A stretch of DNA of 64,000 bases from Bathynomus jamesi (GCA_023014485.1 JAJOZX010002357.1:147001-211000); one strand, 5' to 3'. Positions 10,552 to 22,642 are shown, numbered from the stretch's first letter. Translations and numbers: made by a program. Notes: generated from the letters alone by a model not told the origin.

Positions 10552-11846
10552 TAGTGATGTAGCGGATGTCATTTTTTTCACATCCGCGGATGCGGATGCG
10601 GATGAGGATGTTTGATTTCAACATCCGCGGATGCGGATGCGGATGTCTACATTTTCGTTATTTTTTAGGATATATTCGAGATTTGTTGTGTTTAACGTAT
10701 ATAATAAGTTATTATATAGAGAGAGCTGTAGCTATAATGTAGTATAATTGATTAATTGTACAATAATTGCTGTACTTTTCTCTGAACATATAAAATAATA
10801 TCAAGCATCTAACTAATATAGAAATCAATTAGTGAATTCGTCTGCAAATAAATTCGTTATATTTTGTTGAGTTTCAGCCACAATTAGAAACCATAATTGT
10901 GTTACCAGGATGCGGGACGTGAACCCAACTCAAATGCACCCCCACCGACCTCTTTCCCCAACCTCCACCCTTATAGAAAGAGATCTTTAATTAGCTTGAT
11001 AACTATTTATATTAAGTTTAAAGTTTTATTAGGCATATTTATAAATGAGTAATTAAAATAAAGTAAACTAAGATGTTCATCGTTTAATGTTCAAACTTAA
11101 TTATAGGAAGGTTATGCTTAAGGAACATTAATTTTTCTGCCTTTTCTGCTGCCAGTCTGTTTCTCTTTTCATCATATATTAATCCAGCACTGCTAAATAA
11201 TCTCTCGCTTGGTACGTTTGTTGGAGGACAGGCTAAATGTTTCCTTGCAAGTTTACTCAAGTATGGATAGATATTCTGCGTATTTTTCCACCAACTAATA
11301 GGATTGTCACATGCAGCCAGGCGTTTTTCTTGGTGATAGCTCTCGATCATTTTTACTACATCTTTTGACATCGCGTAGGTCTCGTCATTGCTGCTTGACT
11401 CAAGAAACTGAGAGACAGATTCTGTGATAGATTTGCTTGTTGAAGGTGTTGGTTCTGTCACTGAAACTTTTATTCTTTTGGTGGGTGGCGAAGCGACAGA
11501 TTCAAGAGATTGAAGCTCTTCAACTGCTTTGCCAAGTGATGATTTAACTCGTTCTAATGTACTAGGTGAAAATAACTTAGCTTTGTAACGTGGATCTAAG
11601 TAGGTTGCAAGAGAGTAACTTCATACAAGAACAGCCTCTCGTCTTGTCGCTTGCATCACTTTTGCGCACAATGAACTAGTTCTATTAATATAGTAGAATT
11701 TGATAATTTCCGCTTATTAATGACATTTTATCTCAACGGTCCACATCCGCACGACATCCGCAGTCCAAAGTGCGGATGCGGATGCGAGAAAATGTGCGGA
11801 TGTTCCGCGGATGCGGATGCGGATGCGGATGTGACCTACATCACTA
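10552..11846 (-). mobile_element. hAT element with GCGGAT subterminal repeats
   Basis: The terminal inverted repeat TAGTGATGTAG is followed at both ends by arrays of GCGGATGCGGAT units (10580-10645 and 11775-11830). It lies inside a (TA)n tract, so a target duplication cannot be told apart from the repeat. The interior encodes a hAT transposase C-terminal region on the minus strand. Confidence 0.88.
11084..11620 (-). pseudogene. hAT transposase C-terminal half (BED-type, dimerisation domain)
   Basis: The minus-strand frame is open from about 11620 to the stop at 11084 (roughly 178 codons), preceded by an in-frame TGA at 11621-11623. It begins with LATYLDPRYKAKLF and ends with the Dimer_Tnp_hAT signature: WWKNTQNIYPYLSKLARKHL, VPSERLFSSAGLIYD, RLAAEKAEKLMFLKHNL. 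The BED zinc finger and first catalytic residues are absent. It resembles ZBED4/6-type transposases. Its neighbours are the element's own GCGGAT repeats, the likely binding sites of the lost N-terminus (inference). Confidence 0.85.
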
Positions 11847-11864
11847 ATATATATTATATATATA

Positions 11865-11911
11865 TTACACACTTTGATTGTAATACACACACACACACAC
11901 ACACACACACA
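11865..11911. repeat. lone terminus of the 8872-9703 family plus (CA)n
   Basis: ACACACTTTGATTGTAAT is the outer end of the 8872-9703 element, with no partner nearby. It is followed by (CA)n at 11888-11911. Confidence 0.6.
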
Positions 11912-12025
11912 GTGGCTTCTCCAATTTCTTGGACTACCCCAAAATTTTTCTATTTTTTGATAAATCCCAGAGAAGGTAGCAATTCTTGATAACAATCATT
12001 CCTCTGAGACTACGTGTGTCTAGAC

Positions 12026-12287
12026 CAGAGCTTTCCAAACTGTGTCGCGACACATTAGTGTGTCGCCAATACCTTCCAGGTGTGTCGCCAAATTTAGTTA
12101 ATTATTTTCAATTTTTTTGTATTTTGAAAATTTTGATTTTTGTATCAACAAAATCGGCTACAAGATGAACCACCTACTGAAAAATTATCTGATATTTGAT
12201 ATTTGATAACAAAAATTAATTAATGTGTCGTGAAAATTTTTATGCTTAAATAGTGTGTCGCCAACTTGAAAAGTTTGGAAAGCTCTA
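12026..12287. mobile_element. hAT MITE with 8-bp target duplication
   Basis: A 262-bp element starting CAGAGCTTTCCAAAC and ending GTTTGGAAAGCTCTA, flanked by GTCTAGAC at 12018-12025 and 12288-12295. The word TGTGTCGCCAA is repeated inside both ends. There is no coding sequence. Confidence 0.92.
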
Positions 12288-12439
12288 GTCTAGACATATG
12301 GCAAAAAGGCAAATACCCATAAATGGCTTATAAACCTTTTCTAAATCTCATTCCACGTCAACTATGTAGGTGGGTCAAGTAATTTTAGAAGCCACTGTGT
12401 ATATATATATATATATACATGTAGGAGAATTACGACTTC

Positions 12440-12627
12440 TGATTAAGCGAGGCCCATGGTGTAGTGGTTAGCATATCTGACCGGCAATCGGAAGATCCCG
12501 GGTTCGATTCCCGGGTGGTTACCTCATTTTTCATTTGTTCGTTCTTTCTTCTCATCTTGTGCGGAACGTTCTTCTATACAAGCGTCGTTCTTTACGTTAA
12601 TTATACTGTGTGTTGTTTGCAGTTAAA

Positions 12628-12628
<1 letters not shown>
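12440..12628 (+). mobile_element. tRNA-derived SINE
   Basis: A pol III promoter pair is clear: box A TGGTGTAGTGG (12457-12467) and box B GGTTCGATTCC (12501-12511), 44 bp apart as in a tRNA. The acceptor stem does not pair and there is no credible anticodon arm, so this is not a working tRNA. The body continues with CCTCATTTTTCATTTGTTCG and ends near (TA)n at 12629. The same body occurs in the palindromes at 24086-24260 and 29777-29993. Confidence 0.85.

Positions 12629-12658
<30 letters not shown>
12629..12658. repeat. (TA)n/(CA)n microsatellite
   Basis: Compound repeat directly left of the hAT-like element. Confidence 0.9.
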
Positions 12659-12661
<3 letters not shown>

Positions 12662-12790
12662 GGTGGTGTATCAGGGCCAGAAAAGGTAACGCGATACGAT
12701 ACTCGATACAGTGGCAAAAATGTATCTCGTTACGATACTAGATATATGAATAATATATGTATCGCGATACGATACATATATATATATAAT

Positions 12791-12824
<34 letters not shown>

Positions 12825-13790
12825 CACCGGGTGTCCCATTCGAAATGAAACAACTTTGAAACTACACCATATGCATAAGTTTTTGTCATAATGTTTTTTG
12901 TTTGTTTCAGATTGAATTATGTTTACCCCACAAGAAAAAGCGAAATGTGTGTTATGGATGGCTGAGTTGACGTCCCCTACTCTGGTGCAACGGTGATTCC
13001 GTACAACCTTTCACGAGGAACCACCCACCAGAAGAGAGCTATATGCATGGACCAAGAAATTTGAGGAGACTTGCAGTGTTCTAAAGGAACACTCTAGAGG
13101 GCGAACAAGATCGGAAGAAAATGTTGAACGAATACGCGGCGCCTTTGGTAGTAGCCCGAGAAAGTCCATCCGTCGTGCCAGTGTCGAACTGCAGATTCCT
13201 CGTTCAACTGTGCATAGAGTCGTGCGCAAGCGGTTGCAGCTCTATCCATATAAGCTTCAAATTGTTCAGCATATAACATGTGAAGATCTTAACAAAAGGA
13301 AACATTATGCTATGCACAATGTATCTAATGTATCTAATGTATCTAAATGTTATAATTCACATATATCATATAAAACTTTATGACATTGACTATTTACTAT
13401 GTGAATATTACATTGTTTGCATCATTCAATAAAAAATTATAAGGTTTCAAAGTTGTTTCATTTCGAATGGAACACCCGGTATAATATATATATATATATA
13501 TATATATTATGAAACAACTGAATTACTTTCTATTTTTATTGAATTTTACAAACAGTAATTCTCAAACAATTTATCAGACATTCTTTCTCTTTGAAGGAAA
13601 GAGATTTCCAGCTATGCTAAAAAGTCTCTCAACCGGAGCGCTTGATGGCATTGTAGTGTTGTATTTTATGAACAGTTCTTTTATCAAAAGATACATGTGT
13701 AATTGTTGAATGTCTGGTAAAAAATAATAAAAAATGTATCGCGATACGATACAAAATACAGAAAATGTATCGCGATACTACGCCACCCTG
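12659..13790 (-). mobile_element. hAT element with GTATCGCGATAC subterminal repeats, carrying a nested mariner
   Basis: The terminal repeat CAGGGTGG(T/C)GTA is at both ends, followed by several copies of the word CGATACGATA / GTATCGCGATAC (12690-12775 and 13735-13780). On the minus strand around 13540-13640 is a hAT dimerisation remnant ([20 protein letters not shown]) followed by stops. A mariner-type element (12826-13480) sits inside, in (TA)n. No 8-bp duplication is visible, perhaps because the flanks are microsatellite. Confidence 0.8.
12826..13480 (+). mobile_element. internally deleted Tc1/mariner element, N-terminal transposase half only
   Basis: The terminal repeats match for about 25 bp (ACCGGGTGTCCCATTCG; GGGACACC-type ends). 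The + strand from about 12919 encodes a transposase N-terminus (MFTPQEKAKCVLWMAEL, an in-frame TGA, then FEETCSVLKEHSRGRTR and SPRKSIRRASVELQIPRSTV), that is, two helix-turn-helix motifs. After about 13290 coding stops and the right end follows, so the whole catalytic domain is deleted. Confidence 0.82.
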
Positions 13791-13804
13791 TATATATATA
13801 CATA

Positions 13805-14635
13805 TCACATCTGATAGATTATAAACATATCACTTCTCAACATAGTCTCCCTGTTTCTCAATACACTTAGTCCAGCGATCTACAAGCTTCCTAATGCCGT
13901 CACAAAAGAATGTTTTTGGCTGTGTGCGTAGCCAGTCATCCACCGCCTCCTTCATCGTCGCCAGTTGACAGAAGAGCACAAGCGTAATCGTATGGACGTC
14001 TGCTCTCGTCTTTTGGCGCGGTATCATAATGAAGGTGAAAACTTTTTGGAGCGCATTATCACTGGAGATGAAACCTGGATCCATCACTATGAACCAGAAA
14101 GCAAACGACAGAGCATGCAATGGAAGCATCCAACATCTCCCGTTGCAAGGAAGTTCAAAGTGCAGCCGTCAGCAGGTAAAGTTATGCTAACACTGTTTTG
14201 GGATACACGAAGCCCTATCCTTGAACAGTATCTAGAGCGTGGAACTACAGTAACAAATGTATCGTATTCTGACATGCTTCGGAAGATTATCGGAAGGTGT
14301 TATTCTGTTACACGACAATGCGCGCCCTCATACCGCTGCACAGACTAGAAAATGCCTTCAAGAACTTAAATTTGAAGCTCTCGACCATCCAGCCTACAGT
14401 CTAGACCTGGCACCTTCAGTTTTTTACCTGTTTAGACCACTAAAAGACGCTTTGAGAGGTCAGCGATTCTGAGGCGATGATGACCTGAAGGAGGCGGTGC
14501 ATGACTGGCTACGCACACAGCCAAAAACATTCTTTTGTGATGGCATTAGGAAGCTTGTAGATCGCTGGACTAAGTGTATTGTGAAACAGGGAGACTATGT
14601 TGAGAAGTGATGCGTTTATAATCTATCAGATGTGA
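13805..14635 (+). mobile_element. mariner (DD34D) whose 5' end is an inverted copy of its 3' end
   Basis: The + strand encodes the middle and end of a mariner transposase: ERIITGDETWIHHYEPESK from about 14050, LFWDTRSP, and after a frameshift ILLHDNARPHTAAQTRKCLQ and HPAYSLDLAPSVFYLF. The third catalytic aspartate, expected in LAPSD, is V here. The first 150 bp (13805 to about 13955) are the reverse complement of 14490-14635, so the N-terminal DNA-binding part was replaced by an inverted 3' end. It is inactive. Confidence 0.85.
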
Positions 14636-14706
14636 AAATAAAATTGTGAAAATAAAAAGTGCGGATACTTATTGAATTACCCTCGTGTGTATATATATAT
14701 ATATAT

Positions 14707-17250
14707 TTTTGTCTGTGGTGATTTTAATTTCCCATTCATGAAATATAAAAGGATATGAAAAAATATATGTATGCACCAGGACAAGGGGGGCACACAGGAA
14801 GACCAGGAGCAGATAAATATAATATGCTACTAGCTCTAGCTGATGAATTTATGTTATCGCAAGGAATAACAGAAAACACAAGAAAAAACAACTGCCTAGA
14901 TTTGGTATTCACAAACAACAGCAACCTAATTCACAATGTAGAAATATCTCCAACTACAGTATAATATCGGACCACAACATTATTGAAATAACAACCAATA
15001 TAAAAGCAACAGGAAAGGAAAGAACACGAACAAGAGACAGAAGCAAATTTGAAATTTTTAATTTTCACTCCAAAGGGAAGATGTTGCATCCAGCATGAAA
15101 GTAATAGATTGGAAAATCATTTTCGAGGCCAAGACAACGGAAGAGATGCTAATGACTTTAGAGGAGAAGACGTTAGAAATTGTGGAAAGACATGTCCCAA
15201 AAATGCAACAAAGAGGAAAGAGAAGCAGGTTCGAGAGACAAAAGAGACCATTGTTCCGAAAGAGAAAAAGAGTGACTGCAAAACTAAGTAAATGTAAAGA
15301 TAACAACATCAGGAAAATATTAAATGATAAACTGCAGAGTATCTATGACGTCATACAAGAACTAATTGAGAAGCATACAGAAAAAGAAGACGAGGACGCG
15401 ATAGAAGCGATAAAGGTTAACTCAAAGTACTTCTATAATTTTGCAAAAAGGAAGTCGAAAAAGCATGCGACTATCAGACCTCTGAAAAACGAGAATAGTG
15501 CTTTATCTGATGATCTAACAGAAGTATCTGAAATATTAAGAGCTCAGTACGAATCATCTTTCAGTATCCCAAAAACTGACGAACTGATATGCGATAGAAA
15601 CGCGTTCTTTGAAGAAGAACTACAAGGGGAAAGTATAACGGACTTCGGCTTTACGACAAATGATATTACACAAGCTATAGGGAAACTAAAAGCACACTCA
15701 GCGGCAGGACCGGACAAATGAAATACCACACTCATCAAGCACTGCAAGAATGCAATCGCTGAGCCCCTATATTGGATATGGAGACGATCACTAGACACGA
15801 GAGAAATACAGGGGATCCTGAACAGCGCGAACATAGTCCCAATATATAAAGGAGGAGATCGATCCGAGGCCAAAAACTATAGACCAGTGTCATTTACATC
15901 TCATCTCACTTAAATATTTGAAAGAATAGTTAGACAGACTTTTTGGAAACAGAAAAAATTCAATGATAACCAACATGGGTTTCGGTCAAGCAGATCATGC
16001 CTCTCACAACTAATGGAACACTACAACAACATTATTGATGCATTTGACAGTAATGTAAACTATGATGTAATATACACAGACTTTGCTAAAACTTTCGACA
16101 AGTGTGACCATGGAATCATGATACATAAACTGAAATATATGTGAATAACAGGAAAAGTAGGGAAATGGCTATATAATTTCCTTAGTGAGCGGCGGCAAGT
16201 CGTTACAGTACAAGGAGTATCTTCATCAGAATCAGAGGTCCTCAGCTCAGTACCACAAGGAACAGTATTAGCTCCACTACTCTTCATAATCATGCGAACT
16301 GACAAGATGAGGACGTTACCAGTAACATTCTTTACTGATGACACAAAAATCAGTAGAAAAATAAGAAACCCAGAAGATATAGAATCTCTACAAACCCACA
16401 TGAACAGAATCTACAAGTGGACGGAAGACAACAATATGAAGTTTAACATTGTGAAATTTCAGCTGTTACGGTACAGAAAAAGAGAAGACGTAAAATCCAT
16501 GGAATATTATACCCCAAATGGACAGGAAATTCAGAGAAATTTCAGAGCAAACGATTTAGGGGTTGTAACGACAGATGATGCGAAATTTGAAACACAAAAT
16601 AAGATAGCAGTAAACATAGCAAAGAGAATAACGAGACAGATATTGAGAACCTTTAAACGAAGGGATAGGAATGTAATGATTCCTCTACTGAAAACACTGA
16701 TAATAACCAAACTGGAATACTGCTCGGTCCTAACATCTCCATATAAAAAAGAAGACATTAGACAGCCGAAAGGATTCAGAGAAGCTTCACAGCCAAGATC
16801 AATGGGTGCAAAGAACTAAATTACTGGGAAAGGTTACGCGAACTAAACCTATATTCACTGGAAAGGAGAAGAGAGAGATACACCATTATTTACACTTGGA
16901 AAATAATGGAGAAACTAGTCCCTAATCTTACTCTGAACCCCGTAACTCCCCAAACAACGGTGGAAAGTAGAAAAGGAAGACTGTGTCGTGTTCCCAAATT
17001 AAAAGCGAGACAGGGAACATCCTTAACCCTGAAAGAAAATAGTTTTGTTGTGAGAGGACCAAAACTGTTTAATCAGCTGCCCAAAGACCTAATGAACACG
17101 AATGGTATTGCAGTGGACATCTTCAAAAGAAGATTAGACGCCTGGCTCAGAAGAATCCCCGATGAGCCTGGCGTACCTGGCTATGTGAGGTGGAGAGTAC
17201 AATAAACCAACTCACTACTTCACCAGGCCAAATCGAGAGGAGGGGCGACA
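14707..17250 (+). pseudogene. CR1-like LINE, ORF2 (endonuclease-reverse transcriptase), 5'-truncated
   Basis: Domains are in the expected order. The end of an apurinic endonuclease comes first (GDFNFP near 14714; CLDLVFTNNSNLI at 14898-14936; SDHNIIE follows with a frameshift). A linker is open for 208 codons from 15095 and ends AHSAAGPDK. Then come reverse-transcriptase blocks NYRPVSFTS, QHGFRSSRSCLSQL, YTDFAK, VPQGTVLAPLLF and FFTDDTK (catalytic pair kept, about 16330-16350). The C-terminal tail is at 16820-17204 (LFNQLPKDL, DEPGVPGY). At least three stops and two frameshifts make it inactive. A shorter copy of the same tail is on the minus strand at 19180-19722. Confidence 0.88.
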
Positions 17251-18228
17251 AGCTTGACCTTCGGGAAATGAGGAATCATCGCGCGGAACCTTTGAAAGGT
17301 TGAAAGGTATATGCCTATAAAGTCCAAACTCGCGTAACACTCTAACTGTATATAAAACGCAAGTTCAGATAAATTTTTTATTATTTTATTTTTGCTGAAT
17401 AATTGATGAATTATTTCTTTTTTAAATTACTTAATTATTTTTTAAAATTTAGCTTAATAATGTAATCGTGTTAAATTCTGCAATGTTCATTTTCTTTATA
17501 CATTCTCTCTTCGTTGTAAAACATGAAGTCACGTCTTGCTTAACACTTAATTTTAAATTTTAAGCATTAAATTTTGGCTCATATGCATGTTTAATTGTAA
17601 TTCATAATAAAATACATATTTCAGTTTCCATTTTTTGTTAACTCGGCAGATCATGATAACATCAGATCTGTCAATATACGGTTTAAAATAAAAATATGGC
17701 TTCATCTTCAAATATCTTGCTTATCTATCTAGACGTTGTTATAGCTAAAATATTTACCTTATCTTCAAATATTTTGAAAAAATTTCAGCCTATTGAGAAT
17801 AAAAAACAAAACAGGTCAACATTAAATAATAATGATGTCACCAAAATTTGGGTATATAAACGTGAATAATTTTTCAAATTGCCATTCTGATTCTGTCTGA
17901 TCTGAGTTAGAGGCTGAGCATTACCTGCAACATTTTAACAGTAAACTACAGTTAGAGAATATCTTTGTCTTCTCCTCCAAGCTTTTAAAATAGAAAAAAA
18001 ATAATTTCCCGATATTCTCCAAGAAGAATCGGGAAAACATTAGAGAATTTAGTAAGTTTCACAGAATCCTCCGATCCACTACAAGAAGAAATCGGAGAGT
18101 AGTATAAGAGAAACTACTGCGATTCCCTACACGGTACCAGCTACCCAGAGGGAGAAAATCCGTTGCTGCCACGTAACCAGAGAACCACCATCAACTTCGA
18201 ACCACCCAAGGCCATAGACGGAGGGGTT

Positions 18229-18233
<5 letters not shown>
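17251..18233. other. unassigned AT-rich sequence
   Basis: No coding, repeat or RNA signal that I can support. Two imperfect copies of a TCTCCGAT/AGAAGAAATCGG-like word lie at 18000-18100. Confidence 0.4.

Positions 18234-18299
<66 letters not shown>
18234..18299. repeat. (TA)n microsatellite
   Basis: About 33 uninterrupted TA units. Confidence 0.97.
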
Positions 18300-18300
<1 letters not shown>

Positions 18301-18302
<2 letters not shown>

Positions 18303-18573
18303 CGCAAGGGGGTTCTAAGCTCGTGCTCTTGAGTGCTCTTTGTGCTCGTTTGTACGTGCTTGTTCCTGGAGGTTTCACGTGCGCCCTCCCGGCCCTAGCA
18401 CCCAAGGATGATGGGGCTCGACCCTGCAGTCCTTGTCATCCTTGGTCTTTTTCCACTTCGACTGTCCCCTCCACCCTTTCTTTTTCCTGTCTTTCCTCTC
18501 ACTTTTTCTTTGTTTTTCCGCCGAGATATGCCCTTTTAAATAGAGGCGAATCGGTTCTTCCCGAACTTTAAAA

Positions 18574-18579
<6 letters not shown>
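18301..18579 (+). mobile_element. poly(A)-tailed segment, probable retroposed 3' end
   Basis: This stretch is much richer in G and C than its surroundings, pyrimidine-rich on the + strand, and ends in a run of 12 A at 18568-18579 directly before (TA)n. I see no coding domain. It could be the 3' UTR of a LINE or a processed transcript. Confidence 0.45.
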
Positions 18580-18610
<31 letters not shown>

Positions 18611-18616
<6 letters not shown>

Positions 18617-19086
18617 GTATAAGGTAATTGTAATTTGTAATTGTAACTAATTACATTTTTAAAGTAATTGCTGCGTAATTGTAATTGAGTAACTAAAAAC
18701 GTAATTGTAATTTCAATAAATTACATTCACAGTAACAATGAGAATGAACCCAATGAACATTGAATAATTCATCTGATATTACAGTATATTGACTGTTAAC
18801 TGAACTGTGATTTAAGTACGTGTTCAAATAGAATATTTCCACTGTGGGTATGGGTATGGATATGGAAATAAAAAGTTAAGGTTCTAAATTAATGCTAGAC
18901 TTCTTTCCTTTCCTCTCATTTATATTAAGTGGTTCTATGGAAAGTAATTGTAATTAATTACTTTTCAATGTAATTGTAATTGCAATCAATTACATTTGTT
19001 AATTGCAGCAATTGTACGAGTAATTGAGCATATGCAAAGTAATTGTAATTGTAACCAATTGCTATTTAACTGTAATTGCCCGATAC

Positions 19087-19092
<6 letters not shown>
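18611..19092. mobile_element. TIR element with GTAATT subterminal repeats
   Basis: The ends TATCAGGTAT and its complement are followed inward by arrays of GTAATTGTAATT units at 18620-18715 and 18940-19078. (TA)n lies on both sides. There is no coding content. The layout (short TIR, then a private repeat word at both ends) matches the hAT elements at 4783 and 10552, so a non-autonomous hAT is likely, not proven. Confidence 0.7.

Positions 19093-19168
<76 letters not shown>
19093..19168. repeat. (TA)n microsatellite, interrupted
   Basis: Two TA runs separated by a short ACACATAA break. Confidence 0.95.
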
Positions 19169-19170
<2 letters not shown>

Positions 19171-19179
19171 CTTGTTAAC

Positions 19180-19831
<652 letters not shown>

Positions 19832-20053
19832 AAAGTTTGGCCCCATGCACGTGAAATATTTATAAATTCAGTAAATGTAGTTTGTGAAGCCGATTACATA
19901 TGTTAATTTTCTTACATAAACATTGTGCAACATTTCTGTAGAGACGTTTGCGTACTCCTTTCGAATGTTCACTTTCAGTTCAAATGCAACTGCGAATTCT
20001 TTATATATGACATGAATTTCACAATTAAACACGTGACATAAAACAGTGCATCC

Positions 20054-20058
<5 letters not shown>

Positions 20059-20091
<33 letters not shown>

Positions 20092-20139
20092 TATTATATA
20101 TATATATATATAATATATATTATTATATATATATATAAT
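20059..20139. repeat. (TA)n microsatellite, imperfect
   Basis: TA with several AATAT slips. The 230 bp to its left hold nothing recognisable. Confidence 0.9.
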
Positions 20140-20429
20140 GAGACGTATTTTTTTGGAGGGGGGCGGTTCCATCAAAAGAAAATCGATCCCTCATAGACAC
20201 ATTTTCTTTTAATGTTTCTGAAAATTAATTTAATTGAAATATCAACCAAAACAATGATCAAATAATGAAAAAAGACCTTCTTTTGCCTTAACTCGGAATC
20301 ATATTAATTCTTATTGTTGAATATACCATAAAGTGTCCGAGAAATAATGGTGCAAAACTAATTGTCATATTGTTTTCCTACAGTATTACAGTATTTATTA
20401 CAGTATACAATATTTATGGTTGTTTACAT

Positions 20430-20590
20430 TTCCAAACTGCTCACATTTAGGATATTTCCACATGATGATCATCATCCTCGCTACAGCGCGTATTCGATGC
20501 TCGAACTCCATTAGAGCATTAACAAGATGCTCTTGCGGAAGGGATCCAATAACCTCTCAGATTCTATGACACGATGCCGATTCCGGTACC
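20430..20590 (-). pseudogene. transposase-like C-terminal remnant
   Basis: One minus-strand frame is open for about 45 codons: EVIGSLPQEHLVNALMEFEH, then an arginine-rich stretch and KYPKCEQFGN. The pattern of helices resembles the last helices of DDE transposases, but no catalytic motif is present. The rest of 20140-20600 shows nothing else. Confidence 0.3.
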
Positions 20591-20601
20591 TCCTAACTTA
20601 T

Positions 20602-20602
<1 letters not shown>

Positions 20603-20633
<31 letters not shown>

Positions 20634-20650
20634 CACACACACACGTACAC
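20603..20650. repeat. (TA)n/(CA)n microsatellite
   Basis: TA run followed by CA run, bordering the dimeric SINE. Confidence 0.92.
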
Positions 20651-20654
20651 ACCT

Positions 20655-20882
20655 TTGATTAGATTCCGCCCGAATTGTTCATTTTGACGAAGGTCATGCT
20701 TTTTCACTCCACCGTAGACCTACAGTTTAGCGTGGAATCCGAACCACCCCCCACCAGCAGCCCAGCATCTTGACCACTAGGCCACCCAGGGTACCCATTT
20801 ATCTACCAACCTAGGCCGGCTGCCGTCACCGGGTCTCGATCCCGAGGCCGATGGATACGCTAACCACTACACCACCGAGGCA
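20655..20882 (-). mobile_element. dimeric tRNA-derived SINE
   Basis: Read on the minus strand from 20882, there are two tRNA-like units. Unit 1 has box A TGGTGTAGTGG (20860-20875) and a box-B-like GGGATCGAGACCC (about 20840-20855). Unit 2 has box A TGGCCTAGTGGTC (about 20774-20786) and box B GGTTCGGATTCC (about 20731-20742). Neither folds into a proper acceptor stem. Both ends run into (CA)n and (TA)n. Confidence 0.75.
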
Positions 20883-20933
20883 CACACACACATACATATA
20901 TATATATATGTATGTGTGTGTGTGTGTGTGTAT
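20883..20933. repeat. (CA)n/(TA)n/(TG)n microsatellite
   Basis: A small palindromic compound repeat: CA, then TA, then TG. Confidence 0.9.
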
Positions 20934-21638
20934 GCTAACTTAATCTTAGGTCTTGTGAAGGAGAAGACCTATATATAGTCTTAATTTATTTCTCAGATAA
21001 ATAAATTTAAGATGATCATGTTGGTCGCATTTCATGTTGAATGACTGGATGGAAGAGCCAATTAGAGATTTAGTCGTATTGATTTCAAACATTCGTAAGA
21101 CGAGCACAAACTAATTTATAAAAAATTGAACGATTCGATTCTTTACTTATTAGAATTTATTTTGTAAAAGTAAAAAACCAAAACTGTGATGTATTATTAA
21201 TAAGTATTATTAAATGTTTAACTGTAAATGTTCAAAGTTGCGTAAATCATTTCGACGTAAATAAAGTCAAATAATTTTATTTTATATTTTAGAGTAAATA
21301 AAATTAAAATTGACGGAATGACATTGAAGTGCGATCGATGGTTTTCTTAATAGGGATTAAAAGGGACCAATTATCAGACATCCAAAAAGGGATTTACTTA
21401 CGCGGCAGTGAATAAGGATAAAGCTGTAATTTTAAAGGATAAAAATTTATCCCAATTTAGTCAGGACAGTTTGGATCGAAAGGAAACGGGTTTTTTCATC
21501 AAATGAAACCCGTTGGAATAAATTGCGGTAAAACTACGCCATTCCATCAACATTTTATGGAATTCCTTAAAAATAGTGAATAAATTCCTGTGCTTGTCTA
21601 GGAATCCTGCGCACAAAACTTATCTAAATATTAAAGTG

Positions 21639-21642
<4 letters not shown>
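20934..21642. other. unassigned AT-rich sequence
   Basis: I see no gene, repeat or RNA in these 700 bp. Confidence 0.5.

Positions 21643-21716
<74 letters not shown>
21643..21716. repeat. (TA)n/(CA)n microsatellite
   Basis: About 31 TA units then five CA units. Confidence 0.97.
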
Positions 21717-21717
<1 letters not shown>

Positions 21718-21719
21718 AT

Positions 21720-22241
21720 GACTACTGAAGTGGCAGAGACGTTTTCAAATACCTTAGCAATGTTCCATCAACATAATTAGCGATATTCCATCAACATAAA
21801 CACGACCAAGATGACGTCACACAAGCAAGACTAAAATGACGTCACAGCGCGGGAATATTTTCAAGACATCACTCCTCAACTTCTTTACAAGGACTTCTGG
21901 ACGCGCCTTGAGAACTCTCCCTCCGCAGATTCAGTGACATCAGAGCTACCACCATGTAAACATCTTTTGTAGAGGCCCCACTTGGGCTTGGTGTCATTCA
22001 CCTAACTTTATATAAAGCCTAATCATTACCTCGCGCGTTATTAATATCAAGCCATTATTATATTACAAGCATTATTTCAAGTGTACACATTATTTCAACT
22101 GTAAACTATCAACATATTCTGTCACATTCATAACTCATTTGTTTTGTTTAATAAAGGAAGTAAACTCATTCTATCAATGAACCTAATTAATAACTTAATT
22201 AACAACATTATTTGATTTGCAAGGATCTGGTGACCTCGGCC
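21720..22241 (+). mobile_element. candidate solo LTR with promoter, poly(A) signal and primer-binding-like site
   Basis: In order on the + strand: two perfect CRE palindromes TGACGTCA (21812-21819 and 21837-21844), a TATATAAA box (22009-22016), an AATAAA signal (22150-22155), and TGGTGACCTCGG (22228-22239) just past a TTTGCA end. The last word resembles the primer-binding region that follows the 5' LTR in many Ty3/gypsy elements. No gag or pol lies within reach on either side, so at best this is a lone LTR with a little internal sequence. The borders are my estimate. Confidence 0.45.
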
Positions 22242-22348
22242 TAAGTATTTATCATTAACAATCAATCATTAACAATCAATTAACTGTAATTATCATCATT
22301 CATATTACAGTACCGATTTACGCATCAAACTGGTAACTATAAATTGGC

Positions 22349-22352
<4 letters not shown>

Positions 22353-22393
<41 letters not shown>
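22353..22393. repeat. (TA)n microsatellite
   Basis: Uninterrupted TA on the left of the MITE. Confidence 0.96.
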
Positions 22394-22397
<4 letters not shown>

Positions 22398-22613
22398 GAA
22401 CCAAATGTAGGTGGACAGTAAATGATAACGTTTATTTTGAGAATACATATTTAATTTTTTGTATACTATAATACAAAATAAAATTTAAATAAATTTAGTT
22501 ATAATATTAATATAATATAACACAAACACCATAGTTATAATGAACACCATAGTTATAATATAATATAACACAAACCGTATTCAACCTACTGTCCACCTAC
22601 TTTTGGTTCACCG
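22394..22613. mobile_element. Tc1/mariner-type MITE
   Basis: A 220-bp element with terminal inverted repeats GGGTGAACCAAATGTAGGTG and, at the other end, the complement of GGTGAACCAAAAGTAGGTGG. It lies between (TA)n runs and is noncoding. Confidence 0.85.
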
Positions 22614-22642
22614 TGTATATATATATATATATATACATAGGC

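Noticed and set aside
12449..12527. Functional tRNA gene
   Set aside because: Box A and box B are good, but the acceptor strands do not pair, no standard anticodon arm folds, and the same sequence recurs with a SINE body.
18234..18299. Long open frames of alternating I and Y (or V/C, T/H) over (TA)n and (CA)n runs
   Set aside because: These are translations of dinucleotide repeats and occur on both strands at every microsatellite.
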